In this document: positions 1 through 10,681 of the stretch, piece by piece
Numbering within the stretch: the first letter of the stretch is position 1
How the letters are laid out: every line of letters begins with the position of its first letter
Assembly (NCBI RefSeq): GCF_910592395.1
Contig: NC_088325.1
Span: forward strand, 13,828,109 to 13,892,108
Origin: Lineus longissimus
Lineage: Eukaryota > Nemertea > Pilidiophora > Heteronemertea > Lineidae
Reading direction: 5' to 3'
Length of the DNA stretch: 64,000 bases
The notes under the pieces: model-generated
The model's database searches: none
Told to the model about the DNA's origin: nothing
What the model saw: only the letters and a program-made list of their open reading frames with translations
Made by a program: the position numbers and the translations under genes

Positions 1-442
1 TACGGTGGCTGGAAAGTGCCATCATTATTTTTTCCGGAATATTTCTTTTTTTTTAATTAACATTATTTTTCTTAAATAAAGTTGTTTTTTTAATTTCCGC
101 CGCGTGGCGATAATTATTACCGCCGCGGCGATAATTATTTCCACCGTGCCCGAAATTATTTCCGCCGCGTGGCGATAATTATTACCGCCGCGGCGATAAT
201 TATTTCCACCGTGCCCGAAATTATTTCCGCCGCGTGGCGATAATTATTACCGCCGCGGCGATAATTATCGCCACGCGGCGGAAATAATTTCGGGCACAGC
301 GGAAATAATTATCGCCGCGGCGGTAATAATTATCGCCACGCGGCGGAAATTAAAAAAACAACTTTATTTAAGAAAAATAATGTTAATTAAAAAGAAAGAA
401 ATATTCCGGAAAAAATAATGATGGCACTTTCCAGCCACCGTA
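1..442. mobile_element. Foldback / hairpin DNA element
   Basis: The first 20 bases (TACGGTGGCTGGAAAGTGCC) return as the exact reverse complement at 423-442, and the whole 442 bp folds back on itself. The outer arms are AT-rich, about 100 bp each. The centre is made of a roughly 66-bp unit alternating CCGCCGCGTGGCG and ATAATTATT blocks, repeated about 2.5 times and then inverted. TA at both outer ends would fit a TA target duplication, but the left flank lies outside the window. No transposase is present, so it is non-autonomous. The family is not assigned. Confidence 0.85.
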
Positions 443-1321
443 CATGTCAGGTATCTTTTCGTTCAGTTAATAACACGCACCATGCTTCGAAAGATCTGGT
501 CTGATGACAAGAAAGCCGGTTCAAGAGAGCTGAGAGGAATACTGGCTGGAGGACACAAGCCAACTGCAAAAACGATCTGGCTCTACGATCGGCCTCTCTA
601 GGACAGCCGACTCTTGTGCATTGATCGACCACTGGCGAAATATCTAGCGTGCATCTCATACTATTCGGAAGCGCCGGCAAGAAAGGGAGCGAATACCGTT
701 TTGTTGTTCAGTTGGCATTACGGCATTCTGTGCATGGAGGAACTGAAAGTTTGAAATAAGTCAACAGTTTCAGGATAAATGACTGCTGTCATTAACCCAT
801 TGAAAATGTCATCATCGAATAATATTGACTCAGCTGATATTATTCCTCGACATATCAATTTTATTTGATACTTAGCATTTTGCCATCTGCTGGTGTTGAC
901 GGAATTAACTTAGTGTCGATCGCGTGCATGGCAGTTGTACATAGGTTTACTGAATAAAAGTTTTCATCAGGCCCACACTTGAGGCAATAACAGAACGTTG
1001 CCGCTTGACGACAACAACTGCTCATTCTGACAATTCCGGAAGCAATATCGATCGGAACTCACCCCCAGGGACTCCTGATTTGCTCGAATCTCTTATGAGC
1101 ACGGATGCGACAGGATTTGACAGAATTTGACACTTTTGATTGGATAAAACGACCGGAAATAGCCAAAATTCTGCTTCGAGAAATCCCAGAATGTAAAGTT
1201 GGTCGAATTTACCAGCTTGGAATCTGTAGTACTAGTAGTACCAACCACCACAGGCTCGGATTTTCTTATAGGGCCTATAGAAGCGTTCAACTGAGCAAAG
1301 TAGAGACCAACTCTTACCAAA
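443..1321. other. Intergenic stretch, no gene seen
   Basis: Only short open frames are present, none with splice-consistent continuation or recognisable protein content. A signal-peptide exon for gene A was looked for here and not found with a matching phase. Confidence 0.5.
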
Positions 1322-1877
1322 ATGGTTCTTGAGTGTCCGCCCCTGTTTGCCAGTGGCTGGGTTCTCAAGGAGTGTGGTTTGGAAACCTGTCTTGCCGAGG
1401 AATGCAGGTAAGTCCAAAACTAATCATACCATGGCAAGCCATCGCATGATACTCCCATGTCATATAAGAAATCGAGAGGCGGAGTATATTGAAATCACAG
1501 GTGCCAGGATGGCCACAAAAACTACCTCTTTTATTCAAAAAACGCTAAGGATCATTCACTAAAACGTTTTTCTCGTCTTTCCGCAACAAAGGCTCTCATT
1601 GGTAAATGTCATTTTTCATTTTTGAAAAACCGCTGCGACGTGACATGACACTTGTGAAAATCGTACATTCTATATAGCCTATAGCGTAAATCTATTCCTT
1701 TATTTCAGACTAGATGGCGGGTTTGTGGTAGGCATATTCGCAGCTATCATTATCATCACTGTGGGAATATTCGGTTGCTATTTGCTGTTTCTGAACTCAA
1801 AAGAGAAGAAGGAAAACCAGAGGAAAGCTAATGGGCCGCGGATGCCTCGGCCGCAGAAAAAGGGAGTTTTTGTTTAA
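1322..1877 (+). CDS. Gene A: short single-pass membrane protein, possible derived Shisa-like paralog
   Basis: Two exons, 1322-1407 and 1709-1877, join in phase 2 to give 84 residues. The first encodes a short segment with four single cysteines (ECPPLF, KECG, ETCL, EECR). The second encodes a strong transmembrane helix starting at LDGGFVVGIFAAIIII, then a basic tail ending KKGVFV. The Cys-exon/TM-exon junction has the same phase 2 as the Shisa-like genes downstream. Against full membership: no signal peptide exon was found, the CC pairs are missing, and the TM exon runs straight to a stop instead of ending in phase 1. The start is uncertain because an in-frame stop lies at 1301-1303. It could be a degraded or truncated family member. 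Confidence 0.45.
1468..1510 (+). repeat. Dispersed repeat copy 1
   Basis: The core ATCGAGAGGCGGAGTATATT lies in the gene A intron. Inverted copies lie at 3737-3781 and 4577-4625 in introns of gene B. Confidence 0.7.
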
Positions 1878-3136
1878 ATTGCTTGTTGGAGTAGGACGCG
1901 TGCCTCGACCCCCAGGAAATAGTCTCGGATTTTTCATTGGTTGTGTTGTGTTGTGTAGTACAGTAAAGTTTATTGTCGGGTACACAGGTTTGTAACGTTA
2001 GCTTGTCTGGTTGTACACGACGCCAATAATTCTTTCTGTTTACTTGCCGGACAGAAAAAAACGATGTATGCGAACGGCGTCGGGTTTTAAATGGGAATGA
2101 GGGGAAACGACGATTAGTATTCAAGAACTAAAGGAAAAAGCTGCTCACTCCTTTAACCGCCCGGTGTGGCGCTGTTGTGACACTTGAGTCAGTATTTCAT
2201 CTGCAGTCGGCCTATTTTCGATATCACGAACAATGTCCGCCCAGTGAGGAAGGCATCCAGTCTTGTTCACTATTGACATAGTTACTGGATGTATTCTGTA
2301 ATGGACAATTAATGTATTGTCTGGTATACGTCTGGCATACTGGCATAGTTTCATGGAAATCCATCATAACTAATTTTATCGTCATGATGTGAGACAGAAA
2401 GCTGAATATCGATTCGTCGTATAGCTGTGTGCACATCATTCATTCGCATAGCTTACCGATACTGCATGAACACTCCATGCTATACTCTGTGTATACATAC
2501 GTCATCGGCGTTCATGATATTGGGATTTAAGGCGTATTCTGATCGGAGTTAATAGTATATGTATTACGGAGTATATTCGATAGACAATCGTCATGGAAGA
2601 CAGATTGGAGATAATCAATCCGGCCGGTGGTCATACCGTTTGAGAGGATAGGCCTAATCTGTGAGCGGACACCCAGCTACTAGACCGATAGACCTTTTCG
2701 ATTGGTACATTTTCTCATCAGTAGTACAGTGGAACCTCCCTAAGCGGACACCTCTCTACTAAGGACACCTCTCTATAACGGACACTAGTGTTGGTCCCAA
2801 ATTTATTGTTTCCATTCAACTTGAGCACTCCAACCAGGATACTACTCTAACGGCAGTACTTGTCACGAACGTGTCTTTATAGTGGAGATAATCTAATCTA
2901 GGCCTACTACCACCTGGAGTAACTTTGTTCAGACAATATACGTCACTGATGCAAAGCTTGGCGAACTTCATGTATAGAACGTGGAAGAACTGAGAGCTTA
3001 TTATCATTTATCATATGTTGTAGTGATTCTCTGAATTGCTGAAGGATACCCCATTGACAGTCGCGACTGTCGCGACGAAACAGAACAGTCAAAGGGATAA
3101 GCGAAGAGGAAGGAGGCCGTTGTTTCATCGTTTGCC
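1878..3136. other. Intergenic between genes A and B
   Basis: It holds a pogo/Tigger-like terminal sequence at 2725-2820 (listed separately). No other coding or RNA feature is supported. Confidence 0.5.
2725..2820. mobile_element. Pogo-like non-autonomous element, one end
   Basis: It begins TACAGTGGAACCTCCCTAAG and continues with the repeated phrase GGACACCTCTCTA, then GGTCCCAAATTTATTG and TTTCCATTCAA. The same order of blocks occurs inverted at 14362-14506, so this is one end of the same family. CAGTGGAACC ends next to TA resemble pogo/Tigger inverted repeats; the family assignment is from that resemblance only. Confidence 0.6.
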
Positions 3137-5951
3137 ATGGCATCTTCGACGTATTCTATCCAAGCCGTTACCACGAACATCATTGCAATGCTATGGATAT
3201 TCTTACAAGGTAGGTACATGCACATGTTATAGTCTGGTTACTCTGAGCTAGTACATGTATATACTATACAGTAGCGGAAAGGTAGGCACATATAATGGGC
3301 CGTTATTGAGTACGTTTTCACAATTATCCGGGTTTTCAGTACAATTCCTCCTCATGCGTATCTGTTTTTCCCAAGCTGCAACTAAAACGCTGCCTCGTCA
3401 TCAAGATCGCACTCGATTTGAAAATCAATTTTGGTATCTCACTCGGATTAGCCACACATGCAGTTTTTTATCATGGTCAAGATGTCACGTATTGACCGCG
3501 AAAGTCCCTGACACGTTTGGGTAATGACCTTCCCTCGTGCCGGAGGGATGTCTTCGCTGAGTGTTACCATGTAGTCTGAGTGTTTCCCCTACAATAGATC
3601 AGGCTTTGAAAGTACCAGTAGTTGTTTGGTTCGTTGTCTTCCTTTCCGTGAATAGAATAACAATGAGGGAAACTAACACTGAAATGTCGACGATGGATAT
3701 TTCACCATACGAATCTTCACCTAACTCAGTTTTCACATCCTGGCACCAGTGGTTTTCAATATCCTCCGCCTCTCGATATTTCAAACTTATTATACGAATC
3801 TCAAGATGAACTTTTCATCGTTTCAGGGCAAGCTCAAGCAATGACTTACACGACCTGCACAAGTAGATCGAACAATTCATTCAAAACCAAAATATACTGC
3901 ACCAATTTATTCTCCACGAGATGCTGTTACTCCAAATGCTGTGATCGGTGGGACTATTACACGACCTTCAGATTTTCTTCCTGTAAGTCGGCATATCGGC
4001 GTTACGACACATGCAGAAATGGCTTGTCAACATATTGTTGCAGAAGGCGTGAGTATACCATTGGTCTCCGAACGATCTTATATATACTCGTATCTCACCT
4101 ATCATCTGAAAGTAACGCTTCAATGGGCAAAAAGTAGTGCGACCACGTTTCATCACGTTGCCTTGCGAGTCAGCGTTTATCATTAACACAGTAATTTCAT
4201 CGCTCTAACCCCGTTTCATTAATCGCTACGAAATCGTCCAAAAGAGTCGGAACATGACGACATTCTCTTGGTGTCGCCAAATCATTGTCGTGGACCCAAA
4301 CTGAACATTTCGAACAGAATCAGACTAACTCAATATTCAAAAACTGTCTTGTAGATCGATAAAACTATAGAGTTCTTCGTTCTCTCTTTCAAACAGGATA
4401 TGGTACCTATTCGACATGTTGCTATTCTTCAACACCATGGTGGCAAACTTCGTCAACAACTGATTGGTGGTCGACGTCTAGTACCACTGACTGGGGTAGT
4501 GGTAGATCCAATGGACCTTCCCTTGGGGCGTAAGTAACTATCATCCAGCAGAAATTGCAATCCTCACTTGAGAACTCATCCTGAAATTACCAGTGATTAT
4601 CAATATACTCCGCCTCTCGATATTTTGCCATACGGGGTAGGAGTATCGAAAACCTGTATCTCAGGATGTTGAGAACTTTGATTCAGCGCCGCGATCGGTA
4701 GAATTTGGAAGCAAACTTCATTCAACGACACATTTTCAATAATTTATTGGGGATGCATTCTTTCCGAGTTGTAACGTTGCACGATGTGTATCGCCACGTC
4801 GTGTGAAGATTGTGCGGCCACGACTGGATCTCGTCTATCTATGCGCCTCTAACTTGGAGGGGGCTATACACAATGTATCAAATAAGTATGTTACCGAAAT
4901 AAAATTTCACAAAAAAGACATATTAAGATTCTTGCAATTCACTCTTACTTTCAGGATAATTGGTGGTGTATTTGGGTCACTAGTGATTATGGTGATTATC
5001 GTTGTGGTCAGCGTCATCTGCTGCAGCCAAAGATCTGCCAGCAGGCAAGGCCGGGTCCTTGGACGAGGTAAGGATTTACGGACTTTTGGTCCCAGCCTCG
5101 CCCCGAATTCACCATAGTTTGCCGATTTGTTCGTTTTAAGAGCCCATTGCGAAAAAAAACGAGATCCAGGGGGCGTGGTTGATGTGAGGTGATTGGTGGC
5201 ATTGGTACAAACTTCAAACGCCCATGTGTAGGGCTACAACAAAAATATTCTTCCTCTTCTCCTGAAAATTCGCACAGCTTTAGTATATCGCCAAGTTTTG
5301 TAATGACCACTTATTTTTTGATAATTGATAATTTACTCTTTTATCAAAGCAATTTTGTGTGCATGAGATAGCAGGCTGATGGCTGTGCGCTCAGGATATA
5401 GTATTCACCATGTTCTGGCCCTGGTGCCGAGACCTGATCGAAAGCCCAAAATTCCTGCTTGAGGAATGGCGAATCCGGCCACCTGGCGGACATTTCATCT
5501 CGGTGACCACGCGCCTGGACAGTCGCTTGCAGAATGCATAAGATATCCCCGTCTGTATTTTTCAGCAGGGAATACGACGATTCCGATGCTGGCTGGCGCG
5601 CAGCCAACAACGACAACTGTGACGCATCACCCGTATCCTGCGCAGCAGCAGCCGGGTGCATATCCGAACCAATATCCTCAGGGTCCATATCCGTATCCAC
5701 AAGGCGGGCCATCATACCCACAACAATCCCTGCAAGGCTCGGCCCCATACCCGCCTTCTACTGGCGTCAATGGACCTCCACCGCCTTACGACTCTGCCCT
5801 GAACATGCAAACGGGCTCTAGTATGACAGAACTCCGAGCCCAAAATCCGAGTGGAACTGTTCCAAGCGCCCCCTATCCGCAAGGACCTGTCGGTGGCGCC
5901 CCCTATCCGACTCAGCCGGCGGGGATGCCGCCTCCTCCACCACGATACTGA
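3137..5951 (+). CDS. Gene B: Shisa-like membrane protein with PY-rich tail
   Basis: Five exons (3137-3209, 3827-4048, 4397-4529, 4955-5067, 5569-5951; 5566 is an alternative last acceptor) join in frame with phases 1,1,2,1 to give about 307 residues. Order: hydrophobic signal-type N-terminus (AMLWIFLQG, 1-25); Cys-rich ectodomain with CC pairs (STRCCYSKCC, LSTYCC, YSTCC); a Trp/Thr/Ser stalk with a repeated STTDW motif; a transmembrane helix at about 144-167 (GGVFGSLVIMVIIVVVSV); a cytoplasmic tail rich in Pro, Tyr and Gln with PPPPYD and many PYP motifs. PPxY motifs are known ligands of WW domains, as in NEDD4-type ubiquitin ligases; that role is inferred. The ectodomain has an extra exon and a cysteine spacing unlike the other members, so it is the most divergent complete gene. 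Confidence 0.8.
3737..3781 (-). repeat. Dispersed repeat copy 2
   Basis: Inverted relative to the copy at 1468-1510. It shares the CCGCCTCTCGATATT block and the flanking ACCAGTGG sequence, and lies in gene B intron 1. Confidence 0.7.
4577..4625 (-). repeat. Dispersed repeat copy 3
   Basis: Shares ATCCTG, ACCAGTG and CAATATACTCCGCCTCTCG with the copy at 3737-3781, in gene B intron 3. Confidence 0.65.
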
Positions 5952-6792
5952 ACGATTTTAATTTAATCTTACAGTATTAGTATTTGTATCATAATTGAGA
6001 CTATTGCGGGGATGGAAGGACATGTACAGTTCATGCAGATTTTAGAGGAACAAGCCATCGGCAGGTTTCGCCACTCTTACGAACGGCGAGGTACGAAGGT
6101 CTGTTGTCAGCAAGTGCATGAGTTCATTTACGCAACGGCGGCGTACCTTCTGAAAATGTCACGGGAAAGAAACGGATCAGGGAACTCTTCAAAAACCACC
6201 GTCGATGTATTCAAATATACTTTGTACTGCGTCATTCGTAGCTGTTGGTGATGGTTGCGGAGCCTGCCTATAATAGGAACACGTGACCTTCTCCGAGAAG
6301 CTGACGGGATACGGTGGCTATAAATACGAACAATTGAGCATACATGTTATGTAGTTTGTACGTTTCCCGCTGACCTAAGTGCTCTTAAGATTGCCGCCTT
6401 CGCTGTAAAATTGCCATACATGCTTAAAAAGGTTGTGTATATATATATATGCCAATTCTTGCTGTGATATAAAGTGGATGTTGCTTTGCAAAAATGATAT
6501 TAAATATAGTCAGGAGACAGATAAGTCAGATTAGGTTAGACAAAGTCGCCACTAGGGGTCTGTCCTGTCTGACATTACAAAAAATGTATATCAATTCCAA
6601 AATTATTCACACTTGTATATGAGGAATATAAAATTATTCTAGTCAAACACAACCCAGGCTGACTTTGTATATATATTGCTCAAATGGAGACTTCTAATAA
6701 CATCTCCCAACTCCAGTCTGTAGTCCCCTCCCCTCATACTGATTGATCAAACAGATGGGCAGCTATTTTGCCTACGACCTCGGGCGTTGCAG
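5952..6792. other. Stretch between gene B and the orphan tail exon
   Basis: Probably includes the 3' UTR of gene B. A TA microsatellite lies near 6437-6450. No Cys-rich or transmembrane exon was found that could belong to the tail exon at 6793. Confidence 0.5.
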
Positions 6793-7072
6793 TCTCCCAA
6801 GGACAGAAGCAGAATCATCAAGACCCGTCGCCGCCCTACTCCCAAGGACAGAACCCGTATAAACGCAACTACAGAGACCGAATCCACAACCACCGGGAGA
6901 GAACTCCAACGCCCAATTACAGGGGCCGGGGCAATACGACCCAAGGACGTCCCAGACTCCTCAACCGGCTTACAATCCGCAGCCGCCGCCTTATAACGTG
7001 TATGACTCCGTTGAACCACATCCACCACCGTATGAAAATGGCCTTGAGATGAAAGCTGGGGTGGCGGAGTGA
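6793..7072 (+). pseudogene. Orphan, frameshifted PPxY tail exon of a Shisa-like gene
   Basis: After an AG at 6791-6792, one frame reads a Pro/Gln/Tyr-rich tail (SQGQKQN, SPPYSQGQNPY). From about 6865 the tail-like reading moves to another frame (QPPGENSNA, YNPQPPPYNVYD, EPHPPPYENGLE) and ends at a TGA at 7070-7072. A TAA blocks the second frame just upstream, so one frame shift separates the two halves. The PPPY-rich composition matches the tail exons of genes B, C and H. With no ectodomain or membrane exon beside it, this looks like a relic of a partial duplication. A sequencing indel is the alternative. Confidence 0.6.
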
Positions 7073-10000
7073 TTCGGTCAGCTCCAGCAGTCCCATCGGC
7101 ACAAAAATACTAAAGGGGTTTATATTTGTATTTGCAACATAGGTGTACATTACCAGAACATGTCTCACAACCCTCGTCAGTGATGGTAATTCTCAGTGCT
7201 GCCATCTTCTAATAGCAATACCACCTAAACATCTTGTCTTCCACTGGATGGCTTCATCGTTGTTCTCCCGAACAGACTGGCAAATAGTCTTTAAACAACA
7301 TCATGTACAATGACACTTTGTGGTCATTTCTTTACAGAGTTGGTTTTTTTTTCACTTCATATCATTGCTATTTTGAATTACATTGTGTTCCGTCTTTAGT
7401 ATCCTGTCTCTGCATCTGCTTTCATTATTTTGTTGCCTTAAAAGAGGACAACGTTAAGTCGGTGAAGATTTTGATGGAGATCACCCTCACGAAAAAGATA
7501 TCAGATTCACCATGGCAAAATCGGAGTTTACAATGCCCACCATGGAGAATAATCTGAGTTCAATTTGAATAACAAATTTACCTCCTCAATCAATGGGTCC
7601 AAAAGTGTCTTCAACCATCAGAGACCAGACGCTTTTCCGGGCGTTAACGAAAAATACAACTACCACAACGGACATGGTTTGGGTCGTTTTATTGTCTGGC
7701 ATGGAAAGGTCTTTTCGATTGCACCACGAGTACATTTCGCGTAGTCGGTGAAATTTAGGTAATTATTGTAAAAAATAACGATATGAGGGTCAAAAGACTG
7801 TCAAATTTATCGTTTAAGTTGTTTAACAGTATATCGAGAATGTGTTGTTCTATTCTAGAGCCAGTGATGTTTTGTAAAATATGGCTCAAGGTGCTTTTTC
7901 GGCAAGTTCCTTCGTTTGCCCGGCCCCGCTCGTTTCTATGCACTGCCGTGTATTTGTAGTGCATTGTATACAGTTTCTATTGGTGGAGTGCTTGCTATGG
8001 TTTCGAATTTGAACTGGTCGTTATGGGTGTTGAAGTCCTTTCTGGCCTAACCTTAGAAGTTAACGATATATTAGGTTCACATTGTTCACGCATCCTAATT
8101 CTTGTTTTTGTCCAAAAAACTGAAAACAGAAGATGAGCTGGGCTGGACAAACTGAAACTTGAACTGCTTTGGCTTAGTTTGATAAACATTTGCTGTACTG
8201 CCAGTGCCAGTGAGTGAGTGTCACCATTTCCACTGCACTATGCAGCTTGAATTTATAATCCCCAAACACAAGATTATTCAGATGAAATATTCATGGGGTA
8301 GGCCCCTGCCCAAGCCAACAAGCGAAAGTCGATAAATCCATTCTAGATGGCACAACAAGGACAAGGCGTTGCCCCATCATCCATGCCCATATATGGCAAT
8401 TGTGCCTTTTTAAAGCCTATGGCTGTGCTAAATATGGCCAATGCCAGAACATGCAGAACAGACGAATAGCCACTACCTCCTTTCCCACTAGAAATCGTAG
8501 TTTACAAACGTTTCTGGTGAATGATAAACAAAACCTGCGAACACTCGATATCTTGACATATTTGCGTGAAAGGCTACAACCCACTTGTGAATGGTTTCTG
8601 AATTCAGCGACGTTGGAATGATACCTGCATGTCAATTGGCAGATAGCCGTAGGTTCCAAATAAATAAACATTCTCATGACCAATGGTCCCGAAAGTTTCT
8701 TTTTTCAGAAACGTTAGTTTATCGGAAACATTTGTTAATGAGCCCAGCGGTGACCATTTTGGAATCGACTTTGTGAAAAATAATGGGCTTCCCAAGTTGG
8801 TGAGACACTTAACTGCAGACAGCAACCCCCTTATCATCCACCCAAAAGTCAGAAAATATTTTGATAAAGCGTCTTGCCTGAGATACGCCACCTTGGGTCG
8901 GGAACATGGCTGTTCTTATAGCACATCTCCAGGTGGTGAGCACAATGGCCCCCAGTCGTTTCATGGTTGCTCTTCCAGTCCAGCAAGAAGTTGGTATTAA
9001 TTGGAAATGTGAGGCCCAGCAATGTTGCATCATTTCCGATGGGGAGGTTTGTAGATGTTAACCACCCAACACACCAATGCATGCATGCTATAGTAGCTAG
9101 CTAACCGTCCTGAATGCTAGTAGACGCTACTGAGCAGGAGATCACCAGAATGGCAATTTTCTGTTGTCATGCTGATTGAGGCCATGAAATAAATTTTTAG
9201 ATTGATAATGACAATACATCACTGTCCTCTCCAATTTATGCCTCTGCCCCAATCATTGATTTGAAAAATCGAGATGAATTCCCATGCGTACCAAATTTTT
9301 CAATAGTGATGTAATGAAAAATCTAAAAGTTTAGTTCTATAAATTTATGCGGGTATGACCTGCTGCCTTATAATCAATCGAACACAGAAGAAGAATCCTG
9401 ATTATATGAAATTTGAAGAATGTTGAGAATTCATGTTCTGATTCTCCAGGGTGGTGATCGTCTTTTTTTGCCAAGTCAGAATTTTTGAGGCAATGATGCA
9501 AAACAGGAGGGCAGCGCTGGTATTGTCTCTGATGCCGTCGCCAGTGTTTATCTGTGGCCACTGACTGTGAATAACAGTACCACGAGTAGCATATCGCACT
9601 CGACGCAAATTGCGATCAAACGAGGCATACTTTTTGGCAAATTTTTTCCTCCTGGTGTATGGAGGATTTTTCGATTGTGGCCTGCTGACTATTTGAATCC
9701 TGTGGTAATTGATTGCCGTAATCGCCTCGGCTGTGCCAGATATCGTTGGGTAAGTTTCTATTCACATTCGTACCAGTGCATTTTAGCTGCTGTGGCCAAA
9801 AAATAATTGCAGTTGGTAACTAACGAACACGCATTTGGCTCAGCCAAATAGCACTGCAACGCAGTTAGCTCCAAGAAAATGCTTACGCCTCGGCTCAAAA
9901 GTAATGTTCTTTTATTACAAATGCATATGCAACAATTGTTCAGTGGAGACTTCAGACGTGTCATAAAAATAATTTTTTAGTAACCGTTGGTATTTTGCCA

Positions 10001-10190
10001 TCAGTGTAACCCTTTCTCTTCTCTTAACGGCAGTACTGCTTCCCTGGAGAATTGGAACGGATTTATTTCTTTTTCATATCATAAATCGTGAATAAATCTT
10101 GCTCTAGCTCAACTAAAGCCTCAACAGGGAAAAGTTGACGCCTAACTGACTATTTACACTGTTTTCGTTATTTCCAGAAAACCCATAAAA
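7073..10190. other. Intergenic and probable 5' region of eIF5A copy 1
   Basis: Open frames on both strands around 8600-9080 are the longest here but show no family motifs or consistent splice sites. A 3' splice site (TTTCCAG, ending 10177) directly before the eIF5A start suggests a 5' UTR intron whose first exon lies somewhere upstream. Nothing else is supported. Confidence 0.4.
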
Positions 10191-10664
10191 ATGGCAGATC
10201 ATGTTGATGAAGACTTCAGTGGTGCTGCATCCGGAGCATCTAACACCTATCCCATGCAGTGCTCCGCTTTGAGGAAGAACGGTTACGTCGTCATTAAGGG
10301 ACACCCATGTAAGATCGTTGAGATGTCGACATCAAAGACCGGCAAGCACGGCCACGCCAAGGTCCACTTGGTTGCTCTTGACATCTTCACTCAAAAAAAA
10401 TATGAGGACATCTGCCCTTCGACTCATAATATGAATGTGCCCCATGTAATCCGCAAGGACTATCAGTTCATTGATGTAGAAGATGGTTTTCTGAGTTTAA
10501 TGGCTGACGACGGAACAACAAAAGAGGACATCCGTATTCCTGAAGTTGCCACAGATATTGGGAAAGAAATCCAGGAGAAAATAGATGGTGGTGAACCTTT
10601 CATGATCACTATTTTGAGCGCTATGGGTGAGGAGGCAGCCTCGGGTGTTAAGTCTTTGAAGTAA
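10191..10664 (+). CDS. EIF5A: Translation factor eIF5A, copy 1
   Basis: A single uninterrupted 157-residue frame. eIF5A binds the ribosome and helps peptide bond formation at stalling motifs and at termination; it is active only after a lysine is converted to hypusine. The hypusine loop [12 protein letters not shown] is intact, with the modified lysine at about K52 (K50 in human). The N-terminal SH3-like domain (about 20-85) and the C-terminal OB-fold domain (about 86-157) are complete, and length is normal for eukaryotes. A 3' splice site 14 bp before the ATG points to a 5' UTR intron. AATAAA lies 12 bp after the stop. A second copy lies 2.3 kb downstream and shares a 153-nt identical tract. 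Confidence 0.97.
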   Translation: MADHVDEDFSGAASGASNTYPMQCSALRKNGYVVIKGHPCKIVEMSTSKTGKHGHAKVHLVALDIFTQKKYEDICPSTHNMNVPHVIRKDYQFIDVEDGFLSLMADDGTTKEDIRIPEVATDIGKEIQEKIDGGEPFMITILSAMGEEAASGVKSLK

Positions 10665-10675
10665 ACATTTAGAAA

Positions 10676-10681
10676 AATAAA
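10676..10681 (+). terminator. Polyadenylation signal, eIF5A copy 1
   Basis: AATAAA 12 bp after the stop codon; a very short 3' UTR is implied. Confidence 0.6.

Noticed and set aside
5466-5565. In-frame upstream extension of the gene B tail exon from an ATG
   Set aside because: The segment lies before the splice acceptor; the signal/Cys/TM exons connect in phase at 5566 or 5569, so it is intron.
8604-9082. Overlapping open frames on both strands
   Set aside because: No family motif, no consistent splice sites, and similar length on both strands as expected by chance or an old repeat.
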